The translations under genes and the position numbers were made by a program. Positions 17,933 through 27,234 of a stretch of 64,000 bases of DNA are shown one piece after another. Below the pieces are notes generated by a model. The model had not been told where the DNA came from. It did not search any database and saw only the letters and a list, made by a program, of their open reading frames with translations. The DNA comes from Moritella dasanensis ArB 0140. GTDB taxonomy: Bacteria > Pseudomonadota > Gammaproteobacteria > Enterobacterales > Moritellaceae. Where the stretch lies: the NCBI RefSeq assembly GCF_000276805.1, contig NZ_AKXQ01000001.1:248001-312000 (forward strand). Reading direction: 5' to 3'. The number at the start of each line of letters is the position of its first letter. The first letter of the stretch is position 1.

Positions 17933-19207
17933 GTGAGTAGTATTAAGGTAACCGTCGATCGTATCCAAGTGGGAAACTATATTAAATTACCCTTGGGTTG
18001 GTGTGACCATCCTTTCATGTTCAACAATTTCAAAATTGATTCTGAAGAACAGCTTTTACTTATTCGTAAACTAGGCGTTTCGCACGTATCTGTGTACCCA
18101 CAGCGTAGTGATAATGGCTTGTTACCACCAACATCGACCTCAGATTCAACAGTTCCTCCTTCTGATATATCTAACCTTGATCTAGAGAGAATTCAACGGG
18201 AGTTGTGGGAGTCGAAGCAAGAGAATATTGAAAAACTAAAAAGCCATCGCCGCAAAATAATCAAGACAGAGAAAAACTTCCAATCAGCTGCTGTTCAAGT
18301 GCGTTCTGTGATGACCAAACTTGCGAGTCGACCACTTAATGCTATTGACGAAGCCACTCAACTTGTTGGCAACATGGCCGAGTCACTGTTAAAAGAAGAA
18401 CATATTGTTTTACATTTAATGAGTGAAACCAAAGAAAGTGAGAACATTTATTATCATTCCTTGAATGTGTCAGTATTGTCTATGTTACTGGCGAAAATGA
18501 AAGGTTTAGATGTAAACGAAATTAAAACCATTGGTATGGGTGCTTTATTCCATGACATGGGGAAGCTAAAAATTCCACCGCAAATATTGCGGAAAAAGAC
18601 CGCACTTACGAGTGCCGAGCTTAATTTTTTAAAACAGCATCCTAAGTATGGGTTGGACTTTGTTAATTTAGTTGATACTTTTCCAGAAAGCGCTAAAGCG
18701 ATCATCTCTCAACACCATGAACTGTTAGATGGTAGTGGCTACCCGAAAGGTTTAGCGGGCGATGATATTGACCCATTGGTGCAATTGGTTAGTGTTGTTA
18801 ATAAATACGATACCCTTTGTCATCCACTGGATATTACCAAAGCACGGGTACCGTCTACTGCGTTGTCCTGGTTGTATAAAAATAGTGTGAATAAATATAA
18901 CCAGAGTGACTTGAAGTTATTAGTCAAAATATTGGGGATATATCCACCTGGCAGTGTCGTACGATTATCGAATGATCAAATAGGCATGGTGTTGTCGGTC
19001 AATTCAGACCGGTTGTTATTCCCTAACATTCTTATTTATGATTCAGAAGTACCGCGCGCCGAAGCGCCGATTATCGATTTGGAAGAACGCCAGTTAAAGA
19101 TTACGGGTGTACTCAAACCAGATAAATTACCGGAACAGATTTACGAATATCTTAATCCGAGAAGTCGTATTAGCTATTATTTTGAAAATACAAAAAGCGA
19201 TAAATAA
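17933..19207 (+). CDS. HD-GYP domain phosphodiesterase (DUF3391-HD-GYP)
   Basis: A probable cyclic di-GMP phosphodiesterase. The N-terminal 120 residues match the DUF3391 module found before HD-GYP domains (KVTVDRIQVGNYIKLPLGW, then KLGVSHVSVYP). The HD-GYP domain covers about residues 160-330, with HSLNVSVLSMLLA, the metal-binding FHDMGKLKIP near 205, ISQHHE and GSGYPKG near 266. There are no membrane segments, so it is cytoplasmic. It starts at GTG 17933 with a weak ribosome site. Unlike the neighbouring HD-GYP gene, its frame is intact. Confidence 0.9.
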   Translation: MSSIKVTVDRIQVGNYIKLPLGWCDHPFMFNNFKIDSEEQLLLIRKLGVSHVSVYPQRSDNGLLPPTSTSDSTVPPSDISNLDLERIQRELWESKQENIEKLKSHRRKIIKTEKNFQSAAVQVRSVMTKLASRPLNAIDEATQLVGNMAESLLKEEHIVLHLMSETKESENIYYHSLNVSVLSMLLAKMKGLDVNEIKTIGMGALFHDMGKLKIPPQILRKKTALTSAELNFLKQHPKYGLDFVNLVDTFPESAKAIISQHHELLDGSGYPKGLAGDDIDPLVQLVSVVNKYDTLCHPLDITKARVPSTALSWLYKNSVNKYNQSDLKLLVKILGIYPPGSVVRLSNDQIGMVLSVNSDRLLFPNILIYDSEVPRAEAPIIDLEERQLKITGVLKPDKLPEQIYEYLNPRSRISYYFENTKSDK

Positions 19208-19278
19208 TATTGCATATATACAATTAGAGTTTGTGCACTATAATGAGCTGCGAGTTATTTATTAAAAAGGTTTAAATT

Positions 19279-19800
19279 TTGAAAGTGCGTCAACATGGTT
19301 TTACCCTTATCGAATTAGTTATTGTGATTATTGTCCTAGGGATATTATCTGCGACCGCATTACCTAAATTTTTAAACTTATCAGATGATGCAGAAATTGC
19401 AGTTGTTGAAGGCACTGCTGGCGCGTTGAAAAGTGCGGTTAATTTAGCCCACAGTAAATGGATTATTATGGGTTCTGCGAGTGATGTAGATTCAAATAAT
19501 GATGTTCAGCTATATGGAACTGGTACTGAAGGACAAATTGATTTCAATAAAGTTGGCTGGCCTGTTCAAAGTTTTGATGGTGGAGACTCTATTCTCAGTA
19601 ATGATAATGTAGATGATTGCGTTTCATTGTGGAATACGCTTTTAAATACAGGTAGTGATGAGATTGATAATACTGATAAAAGTGAACCATTCGTTGTAAA
19701 GCAAGTAGATCCTGGTATTTGTTTGTATCATTGGAGTGATAATGAAGCTTTGTATATCAGCTATGATACTAACACTGGTAGCGTAACCACTTTCCCTTAA
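19279..19800 (+). CDS. MSHA-type type IV pilin-like protein
   Basis: A prepilin with a short basic leader and the prepilin peptidase site G/FTLIELVIVIIVLGIL, followed by the hydrophobic N-terminal helix and the ALPKFLNLSDDAE segment typical of MSHA pilins. The C-terminal domain has cysteines at CVSLWNTLL and GICLYHW that could form the disulfide loop. 173 residues, starting at TTG 19279. It lies alone, away from a msh assembly cluster, so it must use assembly proteins from elsewhere. Confidence 0.88.
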   Translation: MKVRQHGFTLIELVIVIIVLGILSATALPKFLNLSDDAEIAVVEGTAGALKSAVNLAHSKWIIMGSASDVDSNNDVQLYGTGTEGQIDFNKVGWPVQSFDGGDSILSNDNVDDCVSLWNTLLNTGSDEIDNTDKSEPFVVKQVDPGICLYHWSDNEALYISYDTNTGSVTTFP

Positions 19801-19804
19801 AAAG

Positions 19805-19840
19805 TAATAACGACTTATCAGTAGCGATAAATCGTTATTA
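19805..19840. terminator. Bidirectional terminator between pilin and DUF547 genes
   Basis: TAATAACGA (19805-19813) pairs with TCGTTATTA (19832-19840). It is placed between convergent genes and flanked by A/T-rich sequence. Confidence 0.5.
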
Positions 19841-19856
19841 TAAAATATTGAACACA

Positions 19857-20681
19857 TTATTCAGACTTATTTAAACGCCAATCATACTCATAATCAATAT
19901 CTCCAGGGCTTTGTTGAAATAACAGCAAAGCTTGCTTTAATTCTGGATTGGCATAACGTTTAAAATGCTCAATGAGTGTTTTCTCATTGTCGCCAAAATC
20001 TTCTGCATACCACTTATAAATACTCGATACTTCCAAATCTTCACCTTTAACGGTTACGCCGCGTGGGTGATTCACATAAGCATAAGCACCTGCCGTTAAT
20101 AGCTGTTCTGTATTACTTGCGGTAAAAGCTGTTACTGATAAATTGGGGCAGCCATAACTGGCACAGTTAACCGCATAATGGATGCGAGGGTCGTTCCAAA
20201 TAGGACGCAGTATTTTGTGCTCAATATCATTCAAACTCAGCGTTTTGTCATTAACGACCGCAGCATCATCATCCCATGGACCAAATGAAAAGAAGCGCTC
20301 ACCGAGTTTAGTAATCGATTTCACTGGATAATTATCGAGTATCAGTTGTACTGTCAGCGCGTTGTACAAGTTAATCCAGTAGGCTTGTTGTTGTGCCTTG
20401 GTATGTTGTAACGGGTTTATGCTTTGTAGTTGTGTGAGATACTGTTTAAGAATGCTTTTATCTGGATTCGTTACACCTTGATAATTGAATAAGTTAATTG
20501 CAGTGCTGTTTTCACCGACAATTAAGTAGCGATTTAGAATGTGTTGCCATTGGCTGTGATCAACATCTTGCGCTATGGCTGGACCACGCTTATCCCAATA
20601 GGATAACGGCTTAGCAATACTCGCCGCCGAGTAGAAACTACTCGTTAATATAATGAATAAACTAAAAAAAACTTTTGTCAT
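19857..20681 (-). CDS. DUF547 family periplasmic protein
   Basis: The function is unknown. An N-terminal signal peptide (about residues 1-22, ending ASIAKP) is followed by a DUF547 domain: LNRYLIVGENSTAINLFNY, AYWINLYNALTVQLILDNYP, LNDIEHKILRP, and HYAVNCASYGCPNLS with the conserved cysteines. Papain-like fold has been suggested for the family. The ATG at 20681 has AGGA upstream; the track start six bases earlier is a TTG. About 274 residues. Confidence 0.85.
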   Translation of the reverse strand: MTKVFFSLFIILTSSFYSAASIAKPLSYWDKRGPAIAQDVDHSQWQHILNRYLIVGENSTAINLFNYQGVTNPDKSILKQYLTQLQSINPLQHTKAQQQAYWINLYNALTVQLILDNYPVKSITKLGERFFSFGPWDDDAAVVNDKTLSLNDIEHKILRPIWNDPRIHYAVNCASYGCPNLSVTAFTASNTEQLLTAGAYAYVNHPRGVTVKGEDLEVSSIYKWYAEDFGDNEKTLIEHFKRYANPELKQALLLFQQSPGDIDYEYDWRLNKSE

Positions 20682-20975
20682 GATCAATCCTATTTCCTTA
20701 CGAAAAATAAACCTTCATTTATCTATACCCTTGTATTTATTGTATAACACGAGTTTTATCTATTATCTTTAATCATAGTTTAATAGTGTGAAGGATACAG
20801 TTATTTACACAAGCTGGAAAAATAATCACCGTTTACTGAAATTTATTATGTTTAATAATTAATTAGATTGAAGTAGCCATTCTATGGCTTTGTAGCGTGT
20901 ACAAATAGCGCGTTTTGGGCTATCTTCCGAACCTATATTAATTAGTGCCTTTTTTACTATCCCTTTGGAGTGTAA

Positions 20976-22283
20976 GTGTCTTATAAGAATATTTTTTTCT
21001 CGCTATTATGTAGTGCATTGCTGATAACAAGTCAGGTTAATGCTGAAGAGACGACAGCAACTAACATTGAGAATACGACTGAAAGTCGTACCGAGAGTAG
21101 TACCGAAAGTAGTAATGCTACTGCTAACGGTAATACCGAACAAGCAACAACAATGCCTCACTTCGATACTGAAGTCGCAGGCGTGCCTTTTATTATATCA
21201 ACAGAACAGTTGGGCACTGCAGTTGGCGTATCCGGTATTATCAAACATGCTGGACAGCCGCAAGCGTCGATATTCGGACTTGGCCTATACAGTGAGAATG
21301 ACAGTAATATTAGCTTTATCTCATTCAACAATTACGCATTACCGGGCCTAAAATCATGGTTATTCTCAACGGAATATTATCGTGGTTATTTAAGTAACGG
21401 TATCTATTATGTACCTGCGGCAAGAGCGCCAGGCGAACCCCGAACGACCAACGAAGTTATTGCGGAGGGTACCGAATCTTCGTTACGTGTTAATGCGAGA
21501 TATGTATTACCTTGGGGCTTAGGTGCCAATGGTGCGGCGCGTAGTTTGAAGCAGCAACGCGGTGAAGTGGAATTTAATCCACTGGAATCTGGCGTTACCA
21601 GTATTAATATTACGCCGTTTCAACAACAGCGTGATGTGACGGGCTACGATAATTTACCCGATATTGCACAAGGGCTAGAACTAAAGTTTGACTGGGATAA
21701 CCGCGACAGTATTGGTGATACAGAATCGGGTAGTCAAACTCGGTTCACCGTTCGTCGTGATTTTGGTAACGATGAGCGTAACAGTTGGACGACTTGGGAA
21801 TTAGAGCAAAGTGCATTTGTACCATTTGATGGGAATATGTTTTTTAAAGAACAAGTCTTAGCATTTAACTATTACCTTGCCGATACACCAACATGGGATA
21901 GTGGCACTGGCGTTGCGGACAAGCATCGTCCACCTTCTTTCGCAGGTATCAAATTGGGTGGTTTTAATCGACTACGTGGTTATTCCTCAGGGCAGTTTTA
22001 TAGTCGCAGTGCAGTATCTTACAGCGCAGAATACCGTGTAAAACCGCATTGGCAACCATTACATAACTTACCATTTTATGATTTTCCGTGGTGGCAATGG
22101 TCTGCATTTGCAGAAACAGGGCAAGTTTCTGATAGTTTTGATTTGTCGGCATTGCATGATGATTTAAAATGGACTGCAGGTTTAGGCTTACGGTTTAACG
22201 TAGAAGGCGTGTTAGTACGTATTGATTTTGCCAAAAGTGAAAATGGTGGCCAAACTTGGTTTATGGTTAACCAACCATTCTAG
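20976..22283 (+). CDS. BamA/TamA-family-like outer-membrane beta-barrel protein
   Basis: An outer-membrane protein of the surface antigen D15 type. The signal peptide (MSYKNIFFSLLCSALLITS, cleaved after VNA) precedes a Thr/Glu/Ser-rich linker (about 24-55) and a beta-barrel. The C-terminal strands carry the conserved GGFNRLRGYSSGQF lid/loop motif, and the last part (GLGLRFNVEGVLVRIDFA) ends with Phe in WFMVNQPF, the usual sorting signal. No POTRA domains fit the 435-residue length, so it is not a complete BamA. Starts at GTG 20976 with GGAG five bases upstream. Substrate unknown. Confidence 0.8.
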   Translation: MSYKNIFFSLLCSALLITSQVNAEETTATNIENTTESRTESSTESSNATANGNTEQATTMPHFDTEVAGVPFIISTEQLGTAVGVSGIIKHAGQPQASIFGLGLYSENDSNISFISFNNYALPGLKSWLFSTEYYRGYLSNGIYYVPAARAPGEPRTTNEVIAEGTESSLRVNARYVLPWGLGANGAARSLKQQRGEVEFNPLESGVTSINITPFQQQRDVTGYDNLPDIAQGLELKFDWDNRDSIGDTESGSQTRFTVRRDFGNDERNSWTTWELEQSAFVPFDGNMFFKEQVLAFNYYLADTPTWDSGTGVADKHRPPSFAGIKLGGFNRLRGYSSGQFYSRSAVSYSAEYRVKPHWQPLHNLPFYDFPWWQWSAFAETGQVSDSFDLSALHDDLKWTAGLGLRFNVEGVLVRIDFAKSENGGQTWFMVNQPF

Positions 22284-22307
22284 CGGAAACGGCCATTTTA
22301 AAGATAT

Positions 22308-22360
22308 AAAAAAGCCGTCATTGTTACCGATTTAAAGGGTATACAATGACGGCTTTTTAG
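22308..22360. terminator. Bidirectional rho-independent terminator
   Basis: AAAAAAGCCGTCATTGT pairs with ACAATGACGGCTTTTTA across a short loop, with an A tract and a T tract on either side, between convergent genes. Confidence 0.9.
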
Positions 22361-22386
22361 TTTCTAAATAAGCTCTAAATCAAGTG

Positions 22387-22731
22387 TTACTTTTTGAACA
22401 TTGACTTTAGATCAGCGAATGGATTGTAAGTCGCTGACTCTTGGTTGTTATCACCGGCTTCAACTTCTGTTGCGTACTGATCTTGCTCGGTATATTTTGA
22501 ATGCTCGTTGTCGTGGCAATATAAGCAGAGTAATTCCCAGTTACTACCATCATTAGGGTTGTTACTGTGGTCATGGTCCATGTGGTGAACCGTTAGCTCT
22601 CTTAAGTTAGAATAAACAAATTCGCGTGTGCAACGGCCACATATCCATGGGAATAACTTAAGTGCTTTTTCGCGATAGCCTTGCTCCATGCGCTTGTACG
22701 TTGCGCTAGAACCTAAAGTATCTGATGACAT
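22387..22731 (-). CDS. yajD: YajD-like HNH nuclease-domain protein
   Basis: A 114-residue HNH-family protein similar to E. coli YajD. The zinc-finger cysteines (CGRCTREF) and the HNH core (ELTVHHMDHDHSNNPNDGSNWELLCLYCHDNEH) are clear, so the domain is intact. The C-terminus is acidic and ends in LKSMFKK. Family role is unclear; a DNA-repair or restriction-like function is inferred only. It lies next to the ygjP-like gene that carries the element. Confidence 0.85.
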   Translation of the reverse strand: MSSDTLGSSATYKRMEQGYREKALKLFPWICGRCTREFVYSNLRELTVHHMDHDHSNNPNDGSNWELLCLYCHDNEHSKYTEQDQYATEVEAGDNNQESATYNPFADLKSMFKK

Positions 22732-22878
22732 GATGGTTCATCCATAATGATAAAAAGGTTATTGTAAAAGTATATCGGATACTGATCAACTGCTTATTTA
22801 AACCTGTCTTGGACTATCAGAAATAAAGTGGATGAGGTAAAATGTGCGCTATTCAAATTACCAGTATTCTAGCTAACT

Positions 22879-23316
22879 ATGCCTGTCTCAAAGTCCGTTT
22901 CAAAACAAGTTTCAACAATAGATTCAACTGCACTTAAATACCTGTCTTCTTATTCAGAGCAAGTTAAAAGCAAAGTCAAACTGATGTTAGAGCAAGACAC
23001 GCTCGGTAAATTTTTATTAACTAAATATCCGCATACGCACGATATTACCAGTGATAAAAAGCTACGTGAGTTTGTGATGGATTTAAAAAATAATTACTTA
23101 AAGAAATCATCACCAATCAGTAAGATCATTTATGATCCTAAAATTCATGTGGTGAATAACGCGCTGGGGCTACACACCTTTGTATCACGAGTGCAGGGTA
23201 ATAAATTAAAGAGTAAAAACGAGATCCGCATCAGTGAGTTGTTTAGACGTTGCCCTGAAGTTTTTTTACAAATGATCACCGTTCATGAGTTGGCTACCCT
23301 TGTGTCAAAGCTATGA
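22879..23316 (+). pseudogene. 5' part of ygjP-like metallopeptidase gene, cut by element insertion
   Basis: This is the N-terminal part of a YgjP-type metal-dependent protease (PF01863-like). It matches the intact copy at 34401 along its length up to ITVHEL, the first residues of the zinc-binding HExxH. It then runs into element sequence (ATLVSKL, stop). The reading frame is thus truncated by insertion of the element at 23293. The missing part lies at 40417-40557 on the far side. Upstream the bases AGGTAAAAT are shared with the intact copy and may belong to the promoter. Confidence 0.92.
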
Positions 23317-23460
23317 TGAAAACCCTTGCATGAAGTTACTGTTGAACTATGATTAATGTGTGAGTAGTCCCAGATTTATCTACGTTCAACTATAGGGCGA
23401 TTAGCCTGAGAGAATATTAAAGGACTCCGCATCTCTATAACCTAACAATAGGAGATGTTT

Positions 23461-24918
23461 ATGACAGGCTGTATGGATATAAAGCACTATCAGCGTTCTG
23501 ACAAGGTTATTGGCGGGCGGTATCAGGCTAATGACTACTACTATACAACTTTACAAGTTAGTTGGCGGCCAAGTGTTGAAATTGTTGTTAATGGTGATAC
23601 TGGCAAAGAACTTTTAAGGTTAGCGGAAGATGACGAACCAACTTTAATTGAAGTTCATGCTTTGATAGATCCTAATGGGAGAGTTGTTTCTGAGGCTAGC
23701 CAATATCTGTATCACCTTAAGAAAAAACGCAGAAAAGATACAGCTCCGATAGCTAAAGCATTGTTGCAATACTATAGATTCCTAGATGAGCTTGATTTGA
23801 AATACGATGTTTTCCCAGAAGAAGAGGAAGAACGTCCAACATATATGTTTGCTGAACATCTAAAAGAGTTGGTTGCCGGTATACCTGAGTTATGCGAGAA
23901 CGGTGAATCGAAATCTGATGAGTATGGCAATCCAATCATAGCCCAAAAACTAGCTCTGAGCACTGGTAAAAACCGGATGCGTTCAGTTATCAGCTACTAC
24001 AAATATCTACGACGTACAGGCTTCATTATTTTAAACCGTTTTGATGATCCCTTTGAGGTCATTAATATACATTTGCCTATTCGTAAACAGTCAGGCACTC
24101 CGAGAGAAGGGCATATGCTCTCGCACATATATAACAAGCAGAACCAAACTCAACCTGATGGTAGCAGAACAACAGCGGGTATGCGTACCGTGGAAACAAC
24201 CGATATTATGGGAGGCTTCCCTCCTGAACAAAGTAAGGAGGCACATGATACGTTGAGACCCATGACACCATCACATAAGGAGTTGTTTGAGCGAGAGTTG
24301 ATTAGGTTACCAATAGAAAAACAGTTGTGTTTTCGCCTTGGACTCGAGAGTGGCTTACGACTGTCTGAGTTCACAACATTTCCTCGTAGTGTGATTTACA
24401 GACCAAGTGACAATCAAGAGATAAAAATCCAGATTGGACCGTTGTTCAATGGGTGTATGACCAAATTTTCTAAGGAAGGTGGTCAAGCTCCTATCTCTGC
24501 AGGTCTTATGCTGGACTTGTACGACTATACGGTGTCTGAATTCAGGCTTCAACTTGACAAAAAGGGCCTGCATAATGGTCGCCTATTTTTGAGCCGATAT
24601 GGTAAGCCATTTGCACAGAACACACTTCAGACAACCTATAGCCAATACCGAAAATACCTGCAAAGTATAGATCCTACATGGGATTATACTATTCATGAGC
24701 TTCGCTCCACATTCGCAACTTATAGGCTGGAAGATAAGTTAGATAATGGTATGTCAGCGTCACTAGCACTGCAAGAATTGAGCAAGGATATGCGTCATGA
24801 AGATATTAAAGATACTCTCAAATATGCAACATTCCGTGATGTCCGTATTGTGCGAAAAAGTCATGCCGAGCATATGAACGAACGCATGGAAGATGCAATG
24901 GAGCGTGGTAATGGCTAA
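23461..24918 (+). CDS. intA: Tyrosine recombinase IntA (element integrase)
   Basis: Catalyses site-specific strand exchange of the element. It has an SAM-like core-binding segment (about residues 95-190) and a C-terminal catalytic domain with Arg in LRLGLESGLRLSE, the HxLR box IHELRSTFATY, and MRHEDIKDTLKYA, which supplies the second His and the nucleophilic Tyr. The catalytic set is complete, so it should be active. The ATG at 23461 has GGAG six bases upstream and is preferred over 23455. It overlaps the next gene as ATGGCTAA, which couples translation. A search against SE integrases (IntA) would confirm the name. Confidence 0.9.
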   Translation: MTGCMDIKHYQRSDKVIGGRYQANDYYYTTLQVSWRPSVEIVVNGDTGKELLRLAEDDEPTLIEVHALIDPNGRVVSEASQYLYHLKKKRRKDTAPIAKALLQYYRFLDELDLKYDVFPEEEEERPTYMFAEHLKELVAGIPELCENGESKSDEYGNPIIAQKLALSTGKNRMRSVISYYKYLRRTGFIILNRFDDPFEVINIHLPIRKQSGTPREGHMLSHIYNKQNQTQPDGSRTTAGMRTVETTDIMGGFPPEQSKEAHDTLRPMTPSHKELFERELIRLPIEKQLCFRLGLESGLRLSEFTTFPRSVIYRPSDNQEIKIQIGPLFNGCMTKFSKEGGQAPISAGLMLDLYDYTVSEFRLQLDKKGLHNGRLFLSRYGKPFAQNTLQTTYSQYRKYLQSIDPTWDYTIHELRSTFATYRLEDKLDNGMSASLALQELSKDMRHEDIKDTLKYATFRDVRIVRKSHAEHMNERMEDAMERGNG

Positions 24919-27232
24919 ATCAAAAACTCGAGAAGCTGCCAAGAGTATAATGAAGCGTAAGACTGGAAATATTAAGCTGTTAGAGCCCGACATAATAAAA
25001 ATTAAGCAGGGTAATCAAATTACTTTGTTTGATTTTAATATACTTAGACGAGAGGGAACATTCAAAGATGCTCGGGTAGTTAAAAGCTATAAAAAGCCAA
25101 TAGACAAACTCAAAAAGAGAATGTATGAATTACGACGAGAAGGGCAGGCCGACATAACCTTATATCCTGTGTTATATAGGTTTAAGCGCTACATGTTCTT
25201 GTGCTATAAATGGAAGTGCGACCCATTTTCAGAAGACGGTTACAGAAATTATCATACTCATCTACGACAACGCATTGAATGTCGGCAAGCACATAAGCCC
25301 TTATGGCAATATCAAGATGGTGAAGAGGTCGGAATAACCGAAGGTACTGCTGGTGCTCTCCTTACATCGTTGCGTAAAGCCCTTGGAGCTAGTGGTGTTT
25401 TTAAGCAAAGTTGGGACATACAACTATCTATTTTTTCCAAAAGTAACATTCCATTTACAGCTTATTCTAGTTCTGAATTAGATGTCATCATCAGGCGTCT
25501 GCTCACGTATTTTACACAACTCACACAAGCGATCATTGAGACTGGTAACCCTAATTGTACGGTTGCTGTCAACATTGATGGAGTTTCATGGGAAGTTAAA
25601 AGTAATACCGCCGCCTCTGGATTTCGTAAAGAAATAATATGCTGCCTAAGCAGCGCATTTAATCAAGCGATGGTAGCTGCCTATTATCTGACTGCCTATT
25701 TTACTGCATTTAACACTTGTGTATTAGAAGGGTTATGCCGCCCACTAATTCGCACTAGCACGACTAAAGATGAACGAACTAAGGAGTGGGTCGAACTATT
25801 CGGGACTAAAGTTAGAGCAAAGAACAAAGATGTGACAGCCATTATGGGTGGGGATGTGACGGAAGGGAAAGTGAAAAAATCTGGTTTAAGTTTCATTACG
25901 CTTTTGGAAACATTATCAACAGAATTTCACCGTTCTGAGAACGGACTTTTACTATACCTCCTAGATTCACTGGATCACCCATTGGTTATGACTAGCGCAA
26001 AGTTAAAAGGTGGGGATTTGGCTGCAAACTTAGGTTTATATTGTGACAAGCGAGCGCAGTGTGTACCTGCTTTGAAGTACCAATTCTTTATGCTTTTAAA
26101 TGAAAATTTTTACGATAGGATTATTGTAGACGAAAACTCAATTGTGCATCGTAATAAGACAAAAAACAAGGCTCCCTTTAAACGTTTGAACGTCATCGCA
26201 CATTTATTAATTGATGCCGTACAAATAAGTAGTGTGCGGCTGAAAGACATTTGTTTCCCAATTAAAATAAGGGACGAAAAAGGAATGACTATCGCTTTGT
26301 TTCATTATTTTGATCGTTCAGAAGGAGAGCTGATTATACCCGCAGAGCATAGAGATATTCTGGATTTATTTATCTCGTGGAAACTTGCAAGTAATAGCCT
26401 CGGAAAAATATATTTATTCTCTTATATCTCGACTATCGATGGAAGAAAAAACCGTTTATCACCTTTCATGGGATATGGTTTTTCCGGTTATATGAAAGAT
26501 CAAAAGGTATTAAGTAACGCCGGACTAAGTACTAGTGACTATTTAATCGACTTAACTAGCAGTCGATTTAGAGAAACGGCTGCTATGGTGGCGCGCAAAA
26601 AGCAAGGCAGTGGATTAGCTGTCAGCGTTATATTGCAAAATGCGCTCGCAACTCAGTATAGAAGCTATAACGCAGAGCATCCCGAAACAAACATGCGTGT
26701 GATGAGCCAGTCGATGCAAGTCTTAGAGCGTTTGAGAGCGGGAGATCTAGATATTGAGGCGGCCAAGGAGGCATTAGCTGACGACTTGGGAATACCTGTA
26801 CTGACAATTGATGAATGTCGTGCAAAAAATGGAAAGGCAAATATTGCTGGAACATTTTGTAAACCGGGGAGTCAGCACCCACAGCATACTGCTCAAGTTA
26901 AACGTGCTAACGGAATAGGCTTGGATAAACGATATCAGTTAAGCTGCACACAGTATGACAAATGTATAGGATGCAAACATGCTAAACTAGTTGATGACGT
27001 TGACGCCATATACCGCCTGCTAAGTTTCACTGATTTACTATCCGAAGCCGAAGAACACTACCCTGGCCGTTACCAGCAATCACTTGCTCCAGTAGTGCAA
27101 AAAATACATCGCGTCATACATGCTAATATTCCTAAGAATACAGTTAAGCAAGCTGTTGCTCGTCTGGATTCTCAAGGACGACATCCCTATTGGAATGCTG
27201 TTGACAATTTAACGATACCTATAAGGATATAG
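24911..27232 (+). CDS. tfp2: Tyrosine-recombinase-fold protein TfP2-like, probably non-catalytic
   Basis: The 773-residue middle protein of the recombination module. It resembles tyrosine recombinases in length and position, but the catalytic set is eroded: the box I segment reads AVQISSVRLKD where G-L-R-x-S-E is expected, and the box II segment reads SSRFRETAA where H-x-x-R is expected. A cysteine group (CTQYDKCIGCKH) near the C-terminus may bind zinc. A structural or regulatory role in the recombinase complex is inferred from SE and Tn554-type systems. The ATG at 24911 has GGAG seven bases upstream and overlaps the intA stop. Confidence 0.78.
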   Translation: MAKSKTREAAKSIMKRKTGNIKLLEPDIIKIKQGNQITLFDFNILRREGTFKDARVVKSYKKPIDKLKKRMYELRREGQADITLYPVLYRFKRYMFLCYKWKCDPFSEDGYRNYHTHLRQRIECRQAHKPLWQYQDGEEVGITEGTAGALLTSLRKALGASGVFKQSWDIQLSIFSKSNIPFTAYSSSELDVIIRRLLTYFTQLTQAIIETGNPNCTVAVNIDGVSWEVKSNTAASGFRKEIICCLSSAFNQAMVAAYYLTAYFTAFNTCVLEGLCRPLIRTSTTKDERTKEWVELFGTKVRAKNKDVTAIMGGDVTEGKVKKSGLSFITLLETLSTEFHRSENGLLLYLLDSLDHPLVMTSAKLKGGDLAANLGLYCDKRAQCVPALKYQFFMLLNENFYDRIIVDENSIVHRNKTKNKAPFKRLNVIAHLLIDAVQISSVRLKDICFPIKIRDEKGMTIALFHYFDRSEGELIIPAEHRDILDLFISWKLASNSLGKIYLFSYISTIDGRKNRLSPFMGYGFSGYMKDQKVLSNAGLSTSDYLIDLTSSRFRETAAMVARKKQGSGLAVSVILQNALATQYRSYNAEHPETNMRVMSQSMQVLERLRAGDLDIEAAKEALADDLGIPVLTIDECRAKNGKANIAGTFCKPGSQHPQHTAQVKRANGIGLDKRYQLSCTQYDKCIGCKHAKLVDDVDAIYRLLSFTDLLSEAEEHYPGRYQQSLAPVVQKIHRVIHANIPKNTVKQAVARLDSQGRHPYWNAVDNLTIPIRI

Positions 27233-27234
27233 CT

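Noticed and set aside
20976..22283. Complete BamA homologue
   Set aside because: Too short and no POTRA domains; only the barrel resembles the family.
22308..22360. Inverted repeat as an IS end
   Set aside because: It has A and T tracts and lies between convergent genes; a terminator explains it.
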